Shown: positions 7,842-17,395 of the stretch, piece after piece
How the letters are laid out: the number at the start of each line of letters is the position of its first letter
Position numbering within the stretch: the stretch's first letter is position 1
NCBI RefSeq assembly: GCF_024054565.1
Contig: NZ_JAMXLR010000038.1
Coordinates: 109,280 to 173,279, forward strand
Direction: 5' to 3'
From: Aeoliella straminimaris
GTDB taxonomy: Bacteria; Planctomycetota; Planctomycetia; Pirellulales; Lacipirellulaceae
Length of the DNA stretch: 64,000 nt
Notes under the pieces: generated by a model
Seen by the model: only the letters and a program-made list of their open reading frames with translations
The model's database searches: none
What the model was told of the DNA's origin: nothing
Position numbers and translations under genes: made by a program

Positions 7842-10466
7842 ATGACCATGTCTACACTACTGGGAACGGATCAGCGTATTCGATGCGCGGGGAAATACTT
7901 CACTTTGGACGACCAACGTTGGGCGGTTCAAGGTTTCAGCTATGGCCCCTTTCCGCCGCGTTCGGACGGACAGTTCCTTCCCGAACTGAACGATCTGCGG
8001 CGGGACTTGCAGCATATTGCGTCACTAAATGGCAACTGCATCCGTGTATACCATCCCCCTAGTCGCGAGTTGCTTGATGAAGCACTTCGATACGGTATAC
8101 GCGTATTCGTAGACGTGCCGTGGGAGAAGCATCGATGTTTTTTCGAGGACTGGGAAGGCCGCCGCAACGCATTGGAGGTGGCCGGGAACCTGGCGCGTGA
8201 CCTCGGCAATCACCCTGGGCTATTTGCCATCAGTGTCGGCAACGAAATTCCAGCGGACATCATTCGATTTCAGTCCCGACATAAGGTCGCACAGTTTGTC
8301 ACTCAATTACTGGATACTGTTAAACAAGAGGCGCCAGACTGCCTGACAACTTACGTTAGCTATCCGACCACCGAGTTCTTTCAAGTAAGTGAATGTGACT
8401 TCGTCACCCTCAACGTGTACCTCGATGATGAGGCCAAGCTTGGCGCGTACATTGATCGACTCCAGCATATTGCAGGCAATCGTCCTCTGCTACTTGGTGA
8501 GTATGGTAGCGACTGCTTGCGAGGTGGGGAGCAGCAGCAGGCCGAACGTCTCGAAGCGATGGTCCGTCAGTGTGACAACCATGGCGTTTCAGGGGCCTTC
8601 GTATTCGCTTACACGGACGAGTGGTTCACCGGTGGGAAATTGATTGACGACTGGCAGTTTGGTGTGACCCGAGCCGATCGCTCGGAGAAACCGGCCGCTC
8701 ATGTGTTGCGGCAAAAGTGGTCGGGGCAAGAAGAAATCGATCCCGAGCTACCAGGCGTGTCGGTAGTCGTTTGTTCCTACAATGGAGGAACCACACTCGA
8801 GGAGTGCCTGCATTCGCTCATGGCGCTCGAATACCCAGATTACGAAGTGATTCTGGTCGACGATGGGTCAACTGATAACAGTCGTGCCATCGCGGAGCAG
8901 TTTCCACAGATCAACTACTACTACCAAGCGAATAAGGGCTTGAGCGTTGCTCGCAATGTGGGTGCCGAAATCGCCACCAAGGACGTTGTCGCCTACACCG
9001 ACTCCGATTGCGTGGTTACCTCTGATTGGCTGCGGAAGCTGATGACTGCCATGCGAGCACAAAATGTCCAGGCCATTGGCGGACCGAATATCACGCCACC
9101 TTCAGATGGTTGGGTTGCCAAGTGCGTAGCCGCAAGTCCGGGCAATCCGAGCCATGTGATGCTCAATGACCAACTCGCCGAGCACGTCCCCGGCTGCAAC
9201 ATGGCTTTCCAACGCGCTGCTCTGCTCAACATGGGAGGCTTCGATCCGCAGTTTCGCCAGGCGGGTGACGACGTGGATATTTGTTGGCGTTTCCTGGATT
9301 CGGGGATGCAGATTGGCTACGCCTCCGGTGCCATGGTGTGGCACAAGCGGCGCTCAACCGTGAAGGCCTATGGCAAGCAGCAGAGCGGTTATGGCAGAAG
9401 CGAAGCACTGGTAATCTTCAAACATCCGCAGCGTTGCGATCTGCTAGGGCAGGCAATATGGAAGGGCATCATCTATGGGGATGGTGCGGTTGGTTTGCCT
9501 TTGGCCTCGGACTTGATCTATCACGGCCAGTTTGGCAATGGCTTATTTCAACTCGTCTATCGCCACAATCGCTATGCTCCGTGGTCCATCGCCATGTCCC
9601 TGGCATGGCACCTCGTCGCCCTCTATGTACTATTGCTCGCACTGCTGTTTCCGCCATTGGCGTTGGTGGCGATAGCCATGGAACTTGCCACAGTCGTTCT
9701 TTGTGTACGTTCCGCCATTAGCGCGCCACTTGGAAAGAGTGCGCCATGGTGGTGCCGGCCGCTGGTTGCCTATCTCTATTGGGTGCAACCCATATTGCGC
9801 GGCTGGCATCGAACGACTCACTTGCTGAAGATCCGTAAGGTGCCCAGGCATCCAGTCAGTTTCCGGGCCCCGCAGGTCGAAAACGAACGAACCTTATGCA
9901 AGGTCGAAAAGTCCAGTTGCTATGCTCATTGGGACAATCGCTCCGGTCGCGGCCGAACCGAGATGCTGCACGCGTTGGTCAATCTTGCCAAACGCGGCGG
10001 ATGGAAGGGAGACTTTGAAAACGCTTGGGCGGACTGGGATGTCAAACTCTTGGGAGACTTGTGGCACCACATCACTGTGCGTACCGCCACGGAGGAACTT
10101 GGCTGGCCTCGTCGCTTCACGCGAGCCCGGTGCGACCTTAGAAAAACCCAGTTGAGTCAGGTCATTGCTGTCGCCATCGCCATCTGGCTAATTTGCGCAG
10201 CCATTTCCATGCAATACTGGGCAATGGGCGCGGGGCTGGTTGCCGCCGCCACCTACTGGTTGGCTACCCAACGCAGTCGGCGGATGTGCCTCAGTGCCGT
10301 CGCCTCCCTGGTCACTGCGGCTGGGGACGTTAGCGGGCTCAGCGCAGATGACGACTTTGACACAAAAGCTTCCAAAGCAGACCTGGAGCCCGTTGTTGAG
10401 TCTTGGGTGCGACTGGAAGCATCAAGCCATGAAAGGAGTCCGGCAGGCAAGGTAGTGGTCTCATGA
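7842..10466 (+). CDS. Membrane fusion of a clan A glycoside hydrolase-like domain with a GT2 glycosyltransferase
   Basis: 874 residues. Residues about 1-295 look like a (beta/alpha)8 glycoside hydrolase of the GH2/GH5 type. A GNE motif (Glu135, expected acid/base) and LLLGEYG (Glu220, expected nucleophile) are both present. Residues about 306-530 are a GT2 domain with SVVVCSYNG, VDDGST, the DxD-type TDSD, and GDDVDICWR. Two hydrophobic stretches follow (about 585-640 and 785-815), so the protein is probably membrane-anchored with the GT domain on the cytoplasmic side. The stop codon overlaps the next ABC gene by four bases, so the genes are translationally linked. It probably starts or extends a glycan that is trimmed or transglycosylated by the attached hydrolase; the substrate is unknown. 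Confidence 0.85.
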   Translation: MTMSTLLGTDQRIRCAGKYFTLDDQRWAVQGFSYGPFPPRSDGQFLPELNDLRRDLQHIASLNGNCIRVYHPPSRELLDEALRYGIRVFVDVPWEKHRCFFEDWEGRRNALEVAGNLARDLGNHPGLFAISVGNEIPADIIRFQSRHKVAQFVTQLLDTVKQEAPDCLTTYVSYPTTEFFQVSECDFVTLNVYLDDEAKLGAYIDRLQHIAGNRPLLLGEYGSDCLRGGEQQQAERLEAMVRQCDNHGVSGAFVFAYTDEWFTGGKLIDDWQFGVTRADRSEKPAAHVLRQKWSGQEEIDPELPGVSVVVCSYNGGTTLEECLHSLMALEYPDYEVILVDDGSTDNSRAIAEQFPQINYYYQANKGLSVARNVGAEIATKDVVAYTDSDCVVTSDWLRKLMTAMRAQNVQAIGGPNITPPSDGWVAKCVAASPGNPSHVMLNDQLAEHVPGCNMAFQRAALLNMGGFDPQFRQAGDDVDICWRFLDSGMQIGYASGAMVWHKRRSTVKAYGKQQSGYGRSEALVIFKHPQRCDLLGQAIWKGIIYGDGAVGLPLASDLIYHGQFGNGLFQLVYRHNRYAPWSIAMSLAWHLVALYVLLLALLFPPLALVAIAMELATVVLCVRSAISAPLGKSAPWWCRPLVAYLYWVQPILRGWHRTTHLLKIRKVPRHPVSFRAPQVENERTLCKVEKSSCYAHWDNRSGRGRTEMLHALVNLAKRGGWKGDFENAWADWDVKLLGDLWHHITVRTATEELGWPRRFTRARCDLRKTQLSQVIAVAIAIWLICAAISMQYWAMGAGLVAAATYWLATQRSRRMCLSAVASLVTAAGDVSGLSADDDFDTKASKADLEPVVESWVRLEASSHERSPAGKVVVS

Positions 10467-12229
10467 TTCAAAGGTTCGCTATACTGCTACCCTATTTCTT
10501 CCAGCAACGTAAGCGACTGATCGGTATCGCCGCCACGACGGTGCTGCTGTCACTGGTATCGATTGCTGGTCCTTGGCCGATCAAATTACTGATCGATTAC
10601 GCACTGGGCGATTCCCCAGGGCTTTGGGGCATGAGTCGCTGGACTCTTGTAATGCTGTCCGCAACAAGTGTGCTATTGCTGTACGCCCTCGGCGCCCTTT
10701 TCGACCTGCTTCTCAGTTGGCAGTGGATGGCATCAGGTCAGCGCATGGTCTATGGACTGATGGTCGATGTTTACGATCGAGCGCTGCGTGTTCCCATCGG
10801 CAAACGGAGCCGCAACGTGGGCGATCTGCTGGAACGCATGTTCAACGACACTTGGTGCGTGTATACAGTCGCCACCGATGCGTTAATCTCCCCCCTTCAG
10901 CAAACGATTACTTTCGTCGGTATCGTCATCGTGGCGTCGCAAGTCGATGTGCAACTCACCCTGTTGTCGCTAGTAGCGGCACCCGCCATTGCAGCGTCCG
11001 TGTGGTGGTTTGGCCCTCGACTGAAGAACCGAGCCAAACGCGGACGCGAGACTCGCGCCGAACTGACCAGTTTTGTACACCAAACTCTCACTTCCCTGCC
11101 ATTGGTGCAGGCTAATTGGGCGCAGTCGCATCACCAGAAACGCTACCATGCGTTGGCGGACGAAGTCGTCGCTACAGCCCAGAAAGCAGTGCTCACCAAC
11201 AAGTCGTTCGGATTGGTAAATGGAGCTCTCTCCGAGACGGGCCGGGCCCTCATACTACTAGTCGGTGGTATCGGCGTACTGCAGGGCAGCACTACGGTTG
11301 GCACCCTGGTACTGTTCATGGCTTACGTGCGAACCATGCAGAAGTCCGCTGGAAAATTGCTGAACACGTACGCCAAGCTGCGAAAGATTGAAGCCAGCGT
11401 TGAGCGTCTGCAAGAGGTGATGGACGACGCAGGACCAAGTCGAGACGCCGGGACGGTGGACCACATTCCTCGCGCTGAAACAGGCGCTAGTATCCAATTG
11501 GAGCGAGTGACCTACCACTATCTTCCCGACGTGCCTGCGGTCTCCGAGATCAGTTTCCGAGTTGCCCCAGGTGAACGAATTGGCATCGTGGGTCAATCTG
11601 GCGCAGGCAAGAGCACACTGGCTTACCTCATTGCCAGTCTTGCCGAACCCAACGAAGGCCGTATTACCATCAATGGAGTTGATCTTCGCAAGGTTTCGCT
11701 GAGCGAATCGCGAAAGCAGGTATCCATACTGCTGCAGGATGCCTTTCTGCTACCCATCTCGGTTTCTCAAAACATCGCAATTGGACGTCCTGGTGCCACC
11801 CAAGTCGATATCGAGAAGGCGGCAACTCTGGCCGGTGCCCACGACTTCATCTCCGCGTTACCCGATGGGTATGAAACCGTACTTGGTGAACGGGGATCAA
11901 CCCTGTCAGTCGGCCAGCAACAGCGAGTGGCCATCGCGCGAGCATTTCTGCGAGACGCCCCCATCATAATCCTAGACGAGCCCACATCGGCGCTCGATGT
12001 GGGAGCCGAACGCGCATTACTGTCAAACCTCGAGCAACTTACAGCAGGTAAGACAACCATCATCATTTCTCATCGCCTGACAACCCTCGAAGGAGTGGAC
12101 CGCATCTTCGTATTTGAAGATGGGCGTATTGTTGAACAAGGCACCCCCGAAGCGCTGCGTTCAGAGGCCGGACACTTTGCCACTCTCAACAAGGCTCAAT
12201 GTCTCACCGAGCAGGAGGCCTGCACTTGA
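10463..12229 (+). CDS. ABC exporter half-transporter, first of a pair
   Basis: 588 residues: a six-helix type-1 exporter membrane domain (about 1-310) and a complete ATPase domain. Seen motifs are Walker A GQSGAGKST (about 376-384), Q-loop ILLQD, signature LSVGQQQR (about 482), Walker B IIILDEP (about 501) and the switch SHR (about 536). All catalytic residues are intact. The next gene encodes a second half-exporter, so a heterodimer is likely. Exporters of this class flip lipids, lipid-linked sugars or peptides; the surrounding glycosyltransferases favour a glycolipid or oligosaccharide. It overlaps the preceding GH-GT2 gene by four bases. Confidence 0.9.
   Translation: MIQRFAILLPYFFQQRKRLIGIAATTVLLSLVSIAGPWPIKLLIDYALGDSPGLWGMSRWTLVMLSATSVLLLYALGALFDLLLSWQWMASGQRMVYGLMVDVYDRALRVPIGKRSRNVGDLLERMFNDTWCVYTVATDALISPLQQTITFVGIVIVASQVDVQLTLLSLVAAPAIAASVWWFGPRLKNRAKRGRETRAELTSFVHQTLTSLPLVQANWAQSHHQKRYHALADEVVATAQKAVLTNKSFGLVNGALSETGRALILLVGGIGVLQGSTTVGTLVLFMAYVRTMQKSAGKLLNTYAKLRKIEASVERLQEVMDDAGPSRDAGTVDHIPRAETGASIQLERVTYHYLPDVPAVSEISFRVAPGERIGIVGQSGAGKSTLAYLIASLAEPNEGRITINGVDLRKVSLSESRKQVSILLQDAFLLPISVSQNIAIGRPGATQVDIEKAATLAGAHDFISALPDGYETVLGERGSTLSVGQQQRVAIARAFLRDAPIIILDEPTSALDVGAERALLSNLEQLTAGKTTIIISHRLTTLEGVDRIFVFEDGRIVEQGTPEALRSEAGHFATLNKAQCLTEQEACT
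12213..12218 (+). promoter_or_regulatory. Strong Shine-Dalgarno (AGGAGG) that supports a TTG start for the second ABC gene
   Basis: AGGAGG lies seven bases before the TTG at 12226, which itself overlaps the stop codon of the first ABC gene (TTGA). An in-frame ATG at 12199 lacks a comparable site and would force a 31-base overlap. This makes the TTG the preferred start. Confidence 0.65.
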
Positions 12230-14016
12230 GTCGCCCCTGGTGGTTACGTCTGCTCGCGCTTGGATTGCCCTATTGGCGATCAATGGTTGCGATTGCGCTA
12301 TTGATGCTTGTTGCGGCCGCCTTTAATGCATTGAAGCCGTGGCCGGTAAAGCTACTGATCGATCATGCATCGGAGCCCTCCTCTTCGACGCTAACGCATT
12401 GGGCTGCACCATCTCTCGAGTCTTTAAGCCCAACGGCTCTCGCTAGCTACTTGGCATTGGCGATGTTGCTGATTTTTGTAGCAATATGGTGCACGAATAC
12501 GCTGCTCGCCTATGTCCAATCGGGACTTGGCATAAAAATAACATGCGGTCTGGGTGCTCGAGTTCTCGAGCACCTGCAGAACATTTCACTCGCTCACTAT
12601 GGGAAGCACCCCACTGGTGATCTAGTTCGTCGGGTCACTCGTGACAGCAACTGTGCTCGTACACTGTTGATTGATATTATGCTTCCCGCTCAAGCAGCCA
12701 TCATCACCTTGGTAGTCATGGCTGGAGTGATGTTGATGATGGACCCGATTCTGGGCCTGGTGACCCTATCTATACTGCCACTGACAGCCTGGTTTCAGCG
12801 TCGGTACTACCGCCCAATGCAGGAGAATCAACTGCGGCAATATGAGCTTGAGGCCGAGATGACCACAGAAGCCGAACGCTCGCTAACGGCCAAGCCAATG
12901 CTGCAGGCCTACGGGCAAGAATCGCATTGCGTCACGCGACTAAAGGATGCGTCTGAAAACACCCTCCGGGCGTATTTTGCCTGTCTCTTTGCAGAGTTGA
13001 AATTTCGCACCTTTTCAGGTGGTTGTGGTGCATTTGGCAGGGCCGCCGTGGTTGCGGTCGGTGGCTATCGAGTGCTTGCCAATGACATTTCCATTGGCGA
13101 CCTGATCGTCTTCATCAGTTATGTAGAAATGCTCTATTCTCCCGTCGACACCCTGGCAACCTTAACAGCATCGATCGCCAGTGTTCACGCCAGTGCCGAG
13201 AGAGTGTTTCAGATGCTTGATCGCAAAGACATGGTTGTCGTCGACACAGGGAAGCACAATGCTCACCTCGCCGACAAGCACTGGGAAGGTGTCGTGGAGT
13301 GCAATGGGGTGTCTTTTGCTTATAACGACAGTCGACGCGTACTCGACGATGTCACCTTTAGGGCAGAACCGGGAGAACTTGTCGCTGTCATCGGACCTTC
13401 AGGCGCGGGCAAGAGCACTCTGATGTCGCTGCTGCTGAGATTCTTCGACCCGACCAAGGGACGGATTACCCTGGATGGCATCGACTTGAAGGAAATACCG
13501 CTGGAAGTACTGCGCCGCCAAATATCGATACTGTTGCAGGATCCATTTTTGCTACCGACTAGTGTCGCCGACAACATTTCTTATGGTCACCCGGGCGCAT
13601 CAATTCAGAGCATTTGCAAAGCTGCCACTGCCGCCGGTGCCGATGGGTTTATTAATCGATTGCCACAGGGGTACGACACGGTACTGGGAGAACGCGGTGC
13701 ATCACTTTCAGGGGGGGAACGACAGCGAATTGCCCTGGCGCGAACCTTTCTGAAGGATTCGCCTATATTGATTCTCGATGAGCCGACCTCGGCTCTCGAT
13801 GCCTTGAACGAGAAGGCATTTGTCGACGTCTTGACGCACCTTCGAGAAGGTCGCACTTGTTTCATGATCGCTCACCGACTTTCAACCATTCGGCACGCCG
13901 ATCAAATACTATTTTTGAATGAAGGACAGCTAGTGCCGGTCGATGGTCCGTTGGACGACCTTGACCTCTTCCATAAGCCAAGCCCTCCCTCACCGATACT
14001 AACAGGCAAACGATAG
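12226..14016 (+). CDS. ABC exporter half-transporter, second of a pair
   Basis: 596 residues from the preferred TTG start (605 if the ATG at 12199 is used). It has a type-1 exporter membrane domain followed by an intact ATPase: Walker A GPSGAGKST (about 389-397), Q-loop ILLQD, signature LSGGERQR (about 494), Walker B LILDEP (about 514) and AHR switch (about 548). It differs clearly in sequence from the first exporter, as expected for the two halves of a heterodimer. The gene pair sits between the GH-GT2 fusion and the sulfotransferase-like gene and is probably the transmembrane export step of the pathway. The TTG start overlapping the upstream stop suggests coupled translation. Confidence 0.88.
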   Translation: MSRPWWLRLLALGLPYWRSMVAIALLMLVAAAFNALKPWPVKLLIDHASEPSSSTLTHWAAPSLESLSPTALASYLALAMLLIFVAIWCTNTLLAYVQSGLGIKITCGLGARVLEHLQNISLAHYGKHPTGDLVRRVTRDSNCARTLLIDIMLPAQAAIITLVVMAGVMLMMDPILGLVTLSILPLTAWFQRRYYRPMQENQLRQYELEAEMTTEAERSLTAKPMLQAYGQESHCVTRLKDASENTLRAYFACLFAELKFRTFSGGCGAFGRAAVVAVGGYRVLANDISIGDLIVFISYVEMLYSPVDTLATLTASIASVHASAERVFQMLDRKDMVVVDTGKHNAHLADKHWEGVVECNGVSFAYNDSRRVLDDVTFRAEPGELVAVIGPSGAGKSTLMSLLLRFFDPTKGRITLDGIDLKEIPLEVLRRQISILLQDPFLLPTSVADNISYGHPGASIQSICKAATAAGADGFINRLPQGYDTVLGERGASLSGGERQRIALARTFLKDSPILILDEPTSALDALNEKAFVDVLTHLREGRTCFMIAHRLSTIRHADQILFLNEGQLVPVDGPLDDLDLFHKPSPPSPILTGKR

Positions 14017-14041
14017 CTCGCCCCATCAATGGAGAAGCACG

Positions 14042-14986
14042 ATGACCAAAACCTGGAACAAAGTGTTCGGCATAGGTCTCAGCAAGACTGGCACCACTAG
14101 CCTCGCTGCTGCGCTCCGAAAGCTGAGTATTCGAATCGTCGACTACCCCAACGATGCCCGCACGCAGGAACAACTGGAAACGGGCGACTACGAACTAGAT
14201 GTCCTGCGAGACAGCGATGGCATGACGGACACGCCCGCTGCCTACTGCTTTGCCCAATTGGACAAGACGTATCCGGACAGCCTGTTTATTCTGACAGAAC
14301 GAGAGAATCGCGATAGATGGCTTGAATCGCTGAGATCTCAGTGGGAAACCACCGATCGATGGGGCAAGCACCATCGCCAGTCAGCGAAGTTTGCCTACTT
14401 TATTCGCTGCGCTAACTATGGCGTTCGCTGCTATGTGCCCGAGCGGCTCAAGTATGCATATGAACGCCACAGCGAGGAGGTCCGTCAGTACTTTTCGGAC
14501 AAGCCAGGGAGACTACTTACGCTGGATATTACAAAAGGCGACGGCTGGAAACAGCTCTGTGAGTTCCTTGATATGCCGATTCCCGACGAACCCTTTCCCC
14601 ATGCAAACAGCCGCTCGGAAAAGGCGAAGCAGGTTGCCTACCGAGGTCGACTGGAAGCTTGCTACGATGCCGTTGAGCAACACGTTCCTCGTGGCGAACT
14701 TCTCGTAGTTTTGGACGATGAAGTACTGCACGGCACAGCTCTCCACGAATTGAGACGCTGCATGCCATTGGTCAACAGGGCCGGTGTTTACGATGGCTTT
14801 CCTGTCGATCAAGCGCAGTGCCTGCAGCACACAGAGGAACTCAAACGCAACGGTGGCCAGTTCCTTTTTGTCTTTTACACCAATTTCTGGTGGTACGAAC
14901 ACTACCCGGCCTGGAGTGAGTACATGGCGACGGATTTCCAACTGCTGCATGCTGATGATGGATGCCACATCTATCGGGCCAAGTAG
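14042..14986 (+). CDS. Sulfotransferase-like protein with a C-terminal module shared with the GT2 protein
   Basis: 314 residues. The N terminus (GIGLSKTGTTSLAAAL, about residues 10-25) is the 5'-phosphosulfate loop of the PAPS-dependent sulfotransferase superfamily, which transfers sulfate to hydroxyls of sugars or other acceptors. Residues about 205-314 form a separate module (EQHVPRGELLVVLDD ... FYTNFWWYEHYPAW). It aligns by eye with the C-terminal part of the protein at 18538-19689 (NEHVPQDAEVVLIDD ... WYCYWWLDHYAAL). No classic 3'-phosphate site could be confirmed by eye, so sulfotransferase activity is probable but not certain. It lies 25 bases after the second ABC gene in the same transcription unit and likely decorates the exported product. 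Confidence 0.75.
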   Translation: MTKTWNKVFGIGLSKTGTTSLAAALRKLSIRIVDYPNDARTQEQLETGDYELDVLRDSDGMTDTPAAYCFAQLDKTYPDSLFILTERENRDRWLESLRSQWETTDRWGKHHRQSAKFAYFIRCANYGVRCYVPERLKYAYERHSEEVRQYFSDKPGRLLTLDITKGDGWKQLCEFLDMPIPDEPFPHANSRSEKAKQVAYRGRLEACYDAVEQHVPRGELLVVLDDEVLHGTALHELRRCMPLVNRAGVYDGFPVDQAQCLQHTEELKRNGGQFLFVFYTNFWWYEHYPAWSEYMATDFQLLHADDGCHIYRAK

Positions 14987-15027
14987 CACATCTTCAGGCA
15001 CAGCTAATCACTACGACCAAGCTACTC

Positions 15028-15573
15028 ATGTCCAAGCAACTTCCACAGAACGTACTGGTGGGCGAAGGCACGCGCATTCAAGGTCAGAATTGCTTTAACC
15101 GCTTCTTCAGTGAGCATTCCCCCGCACTAACCATCGGGAGCAACTGCATGATAGCCAATGCGCATTTTGCTCTGGGTGCCAAAGCCCAGATGCAAGTTGG
15201 CGACGAATGCCTGCTAAGCAGTCCCATGTTCCTATGCGAGGAGAGAATTTCCATCGGCAGTCGCGTGGTCATGGGATGGAACGTGGCCGTCATGGATACC
15301 GATTTTCACCCTCTCGATCCTGACTTGAGAAAAACAGACGCTATAGCCTGTTCGCCGCTTGCAGGTGGTATTTCAAGGCCGGCGATTGACTCGGCTCCGG
15401 TAACCATTGGAGACGACGTATGGATTGGGCCACAAGCCACCATCCTCAAAGGCACAAGCATCGGTAGCGGATCCTTCATCGAACCAGGCACGATGGTCAC
15501 TCAGGACGTTCCCGCCGGTAGCCGAGTTTCGGGCAACCCAGGTCGTTGCACCCCCCTTTCTGAGTTCCAATGA
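15028..15573 (+). CDS. Hexapeptide-repeat (left-handed beta-helix) acyltransferase
   Basis: 181 residues from the ATG at 15028; an upstream in-frame start at 14962 would overlap the sulfotransferase gene. Tandem hexapeptide turns are visible throughout. The C-terminal active-site-like block reads VTIGDDVWIGPQATILKG, then SGNPGR, as in maltose O-acetyltransferase/CysE-type enzymes. A histidine in MDTDFHP (about residue 93) is a candidate catalytic base. The enzyme would acetylate a sugar hydroxyl or amine. It overlaps the next acyltransferase gene by four bases (ATGA). Confidence 0.85.
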   Translation: MSKQLPQNVLVGEGTRIQGQNCFNRFFSEHSPALTIGSNCMIANAHFALGAKAQMQVGDECLLSSPMFLCEERISIGSRVVMGWNVAVMDTDFHPLDPDLRKTDAIACSPLAGGISRPAIDSAPVTIGDDVWIGPQATILKGTSIGSGSFIEPGTMVTQDVPAGSRVSGNPGRCTPLSEFQ

Positions 15574-16145
15574 TGTCGAATCCCCAGCTTATCGAGGGCG
15601 ACTGGTTCGATGGGGTGATCCCTTCCAACACCAGCATCGACTCAGACGCCTACGTAGAGAGCACGTACAGCTTCCATTGCTTCGAAAGCACAAGAACCAT
15701 CGGACTTACCCTCGGCCCTGGCGTCGGCGTATATCGCCAGACTGTGTTCGATGCAGGTCCCCATGCGCAGATCGAAGTCGGGTCGTACTCCATGCTCAAT
15801 GGAGTACGTATTGTGTGCGACTCGCAGATCACCATCGGCTCGCACTGTTTACTTGCGTGGAATGTGATACTCATGGACACCAGGCGTGCTCCTTACGACC
15901 GAAATGCCCGGCGCCAACTCATATCGCTGGCAATTGAGAACGATTTTCGCTGGCCGACTGACCAGGTAGCTGCCGAACGGATAACGGTGGCCGACAATGT
16001 CTGGGTGGGGTTCGACTGCATTGTGTTACCGGGCGTCTCGATTGGCGAAGGATCGGTGATAGGCGCGCGGTCGGTCGTCTACGACAACATTCCTCCCTAT
16101 AGCGTCGCCGTCGGGAATCCCGCTCGGGTTGTCCGCCAACTCTAA
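15570..16145 (+). CDS. Second hexapeptide-repeat acyltransferase
   Basis: 191 residues with a central left-handed beta-helix (IEVGSYSMLNGVRIV, ITIGSHCLLAWNVILMD). The C-terminal block ITVADNVWVGFDCIVLPGV ends in VGNPARVV, the usual end of this acetyltransferase class. It is paralogous in layout to the preceding gene but diverged, so the two probably modify different positions. The ATGA overlap with the upstream gene indicates translational coupling. The GT-B-like gene follows after 15 bases. Confidence 0.83.
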   Translation: MMSNPQLIEGDWFDGVIPSNTSIDSDAYVESTYSFHCFESTRTIGLTLGPGVGVYRQTVFDAGPHAQIEVGSYSMLNGVRIVCDSQITIGSHCLLAWNVILMDTRRAPYDRNARRQLISLAIENDFRWPTDQVAAERITVADNVWVGFDCIVLPGVSIGEGSVIGARSVVYDNIPPYSVAVGNPARVVRQL

Positions 16146-16160
16146 CCAGCAAGATTCTCA

Positions 16161-17345
16161 ATGCCACTCAGAGAGCAAACTCAGCGTACCAAGGTCATTG
16201 TCTTCGGTATTGCATTCTTCTACCCACTTGCAGGTGTCACTTTCCAGTTCCTGCACTATCTGCTTGGCTTGCGCGAACTGGGATTCGACCCCTATTACGT
16301 AGAAGACTCGACGCGTCGCGTTTATGATCCGTGGTTAAACGACATGGCTGACGACGCGACCAATAATATTCGCCATGTTGGCAAGGTTTTCGACGATTTT
16401 GGCTTTGAGGGTCGCTGGGCATATCGTAGTCACTATGGCGACAAGCAATGCTATGGACTTCACCACCAACAGCTTGACCAGCTGTACAAAGAGTCCGACG
16501 CTTTCCTGAATGTTACTGGAGCGCAGGAACTGCGCGAGGAACATTTGCAGATCCCGTGCCGGGTCTATGTCGAGTCGGATCCTTTCGCCGCCCAGGTTCG
16601 CGTAGCCCAAGAAGACAACTACTGGCTGAAACTCCTAGGCGCCCACACTCACCATTTCAGTTTCGGTGAAAACCTTGGCCATCCCGACTGCCCAGTACCC
16701 ATCGAACAATTCGATTGGAAGCCAACCAGGCAACCAGTCAGTCTGGCATTGTGGAATGATTGCCCTACCGTGGGAGGCCAGCAGTATACAACCATTGCCA
16801 CCTGGTCGAACAAGAACAACGATGTCGAATGGAATGGCGAGACCTATTACTGGACGAAGCAGTTCGCGTTCGAAAAGATTATGCAGTTGCCGCAGCATCG
16901 CACCGACCAGACTTTCCATGTTGCTGTCAAAGCAAGTCCCTCCGTAAAGGAGACTCTAACCACTCATGGCTGGCAGGTTTCTGACTCCCTCGCCATATCC
17001 AGCGACCTGAAGACGTACAAAGAGTTCATCCAATCGTCACGAGGTGAGTTCACCGTCGCTCGCGATCAATATGTGCGAGGCCGGACGGGCTGGCAATCAG
17101 ACCGAAGTGTTTGCTATCTGGCAGCGGGCCGGCCAGTAATCACGGAAGACACCTCGTTCGACAAATTCGTTCCGAGCGGCGAGGGGCTATTCGCCTTTTC
17201 ATCCATGGATGACGTGCTGGCAGCCCTGGACACCATCGAGTCCGACTATCCCAGACACTGTCAGGCCGCGCGCGACTTGGCGGCTGAGTACCTGGATGCT
17301 CCAAAAGTTGTCGGTAGCCTCATGTCGCGAGTCGGTTTGCTTTGA
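16161..17345 (+). CDS. GT-B-like glycosyltransferase, paralogue 1
   Basis: 394 residues, soluble. The N terminus (VIVFGIAFFYPLAGVTFQF) resembles the first Rossmann strand-turn of GT-B enzymes. The C-terminal half carries EFTVARDQYVRGRTGWQSD followed by CYLAAGRPVITED, the donor-sugar-binding style of GT1/GT4-like proteins. The same blocks occur in the next gene (EFSVAKNGYVKARTGWISD, CYLAAGRPAILQD), so the two are paralogues. Donor and acceptor are unknown. It lies in the middle of the glycan cluster and likely adds one sugar of the repeat. Confidence 0.7.
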   Translation: MPLREQTQRTKVIVFGIAFFYPLAGVTFQFLHYLLGLRELGFDPYYVEDSTRRVYDPWLNDMADDATNNIRHVGKVFDDFGFEGRWAYRSHYGDKQCYGLHHQQLDQLYKESDAFLNVTGAQELREEHLQIPCRVYVESDPFAAQVRVAQEDNYWLKLLGAHTHHFSFGENLGHPDCPVPIEQFDWKPTRQPVSLALWNDCPTVGGQQYTTIATWSNKNNDVEWNGETYYWTKQFAFEKIMQLPQHRTDQTFHVAVKASPSVKETLTTHGWQVSDSLAISSDLKTYKEFIQSSRGEFTVARDQYVRGRTGWQSDRSVCYLAAGRPVITEDTSFDKFVPSGEGLFAFSSMDDVLAALDTIESDYPRHCQAARDLAAEYLDAPKVVGSLMSRVGLL

Positions 17346-17395
17346 CACTTCACGTGTGGGCCGCCGTCCCACTGAGGAATTCATAGACTAACATT

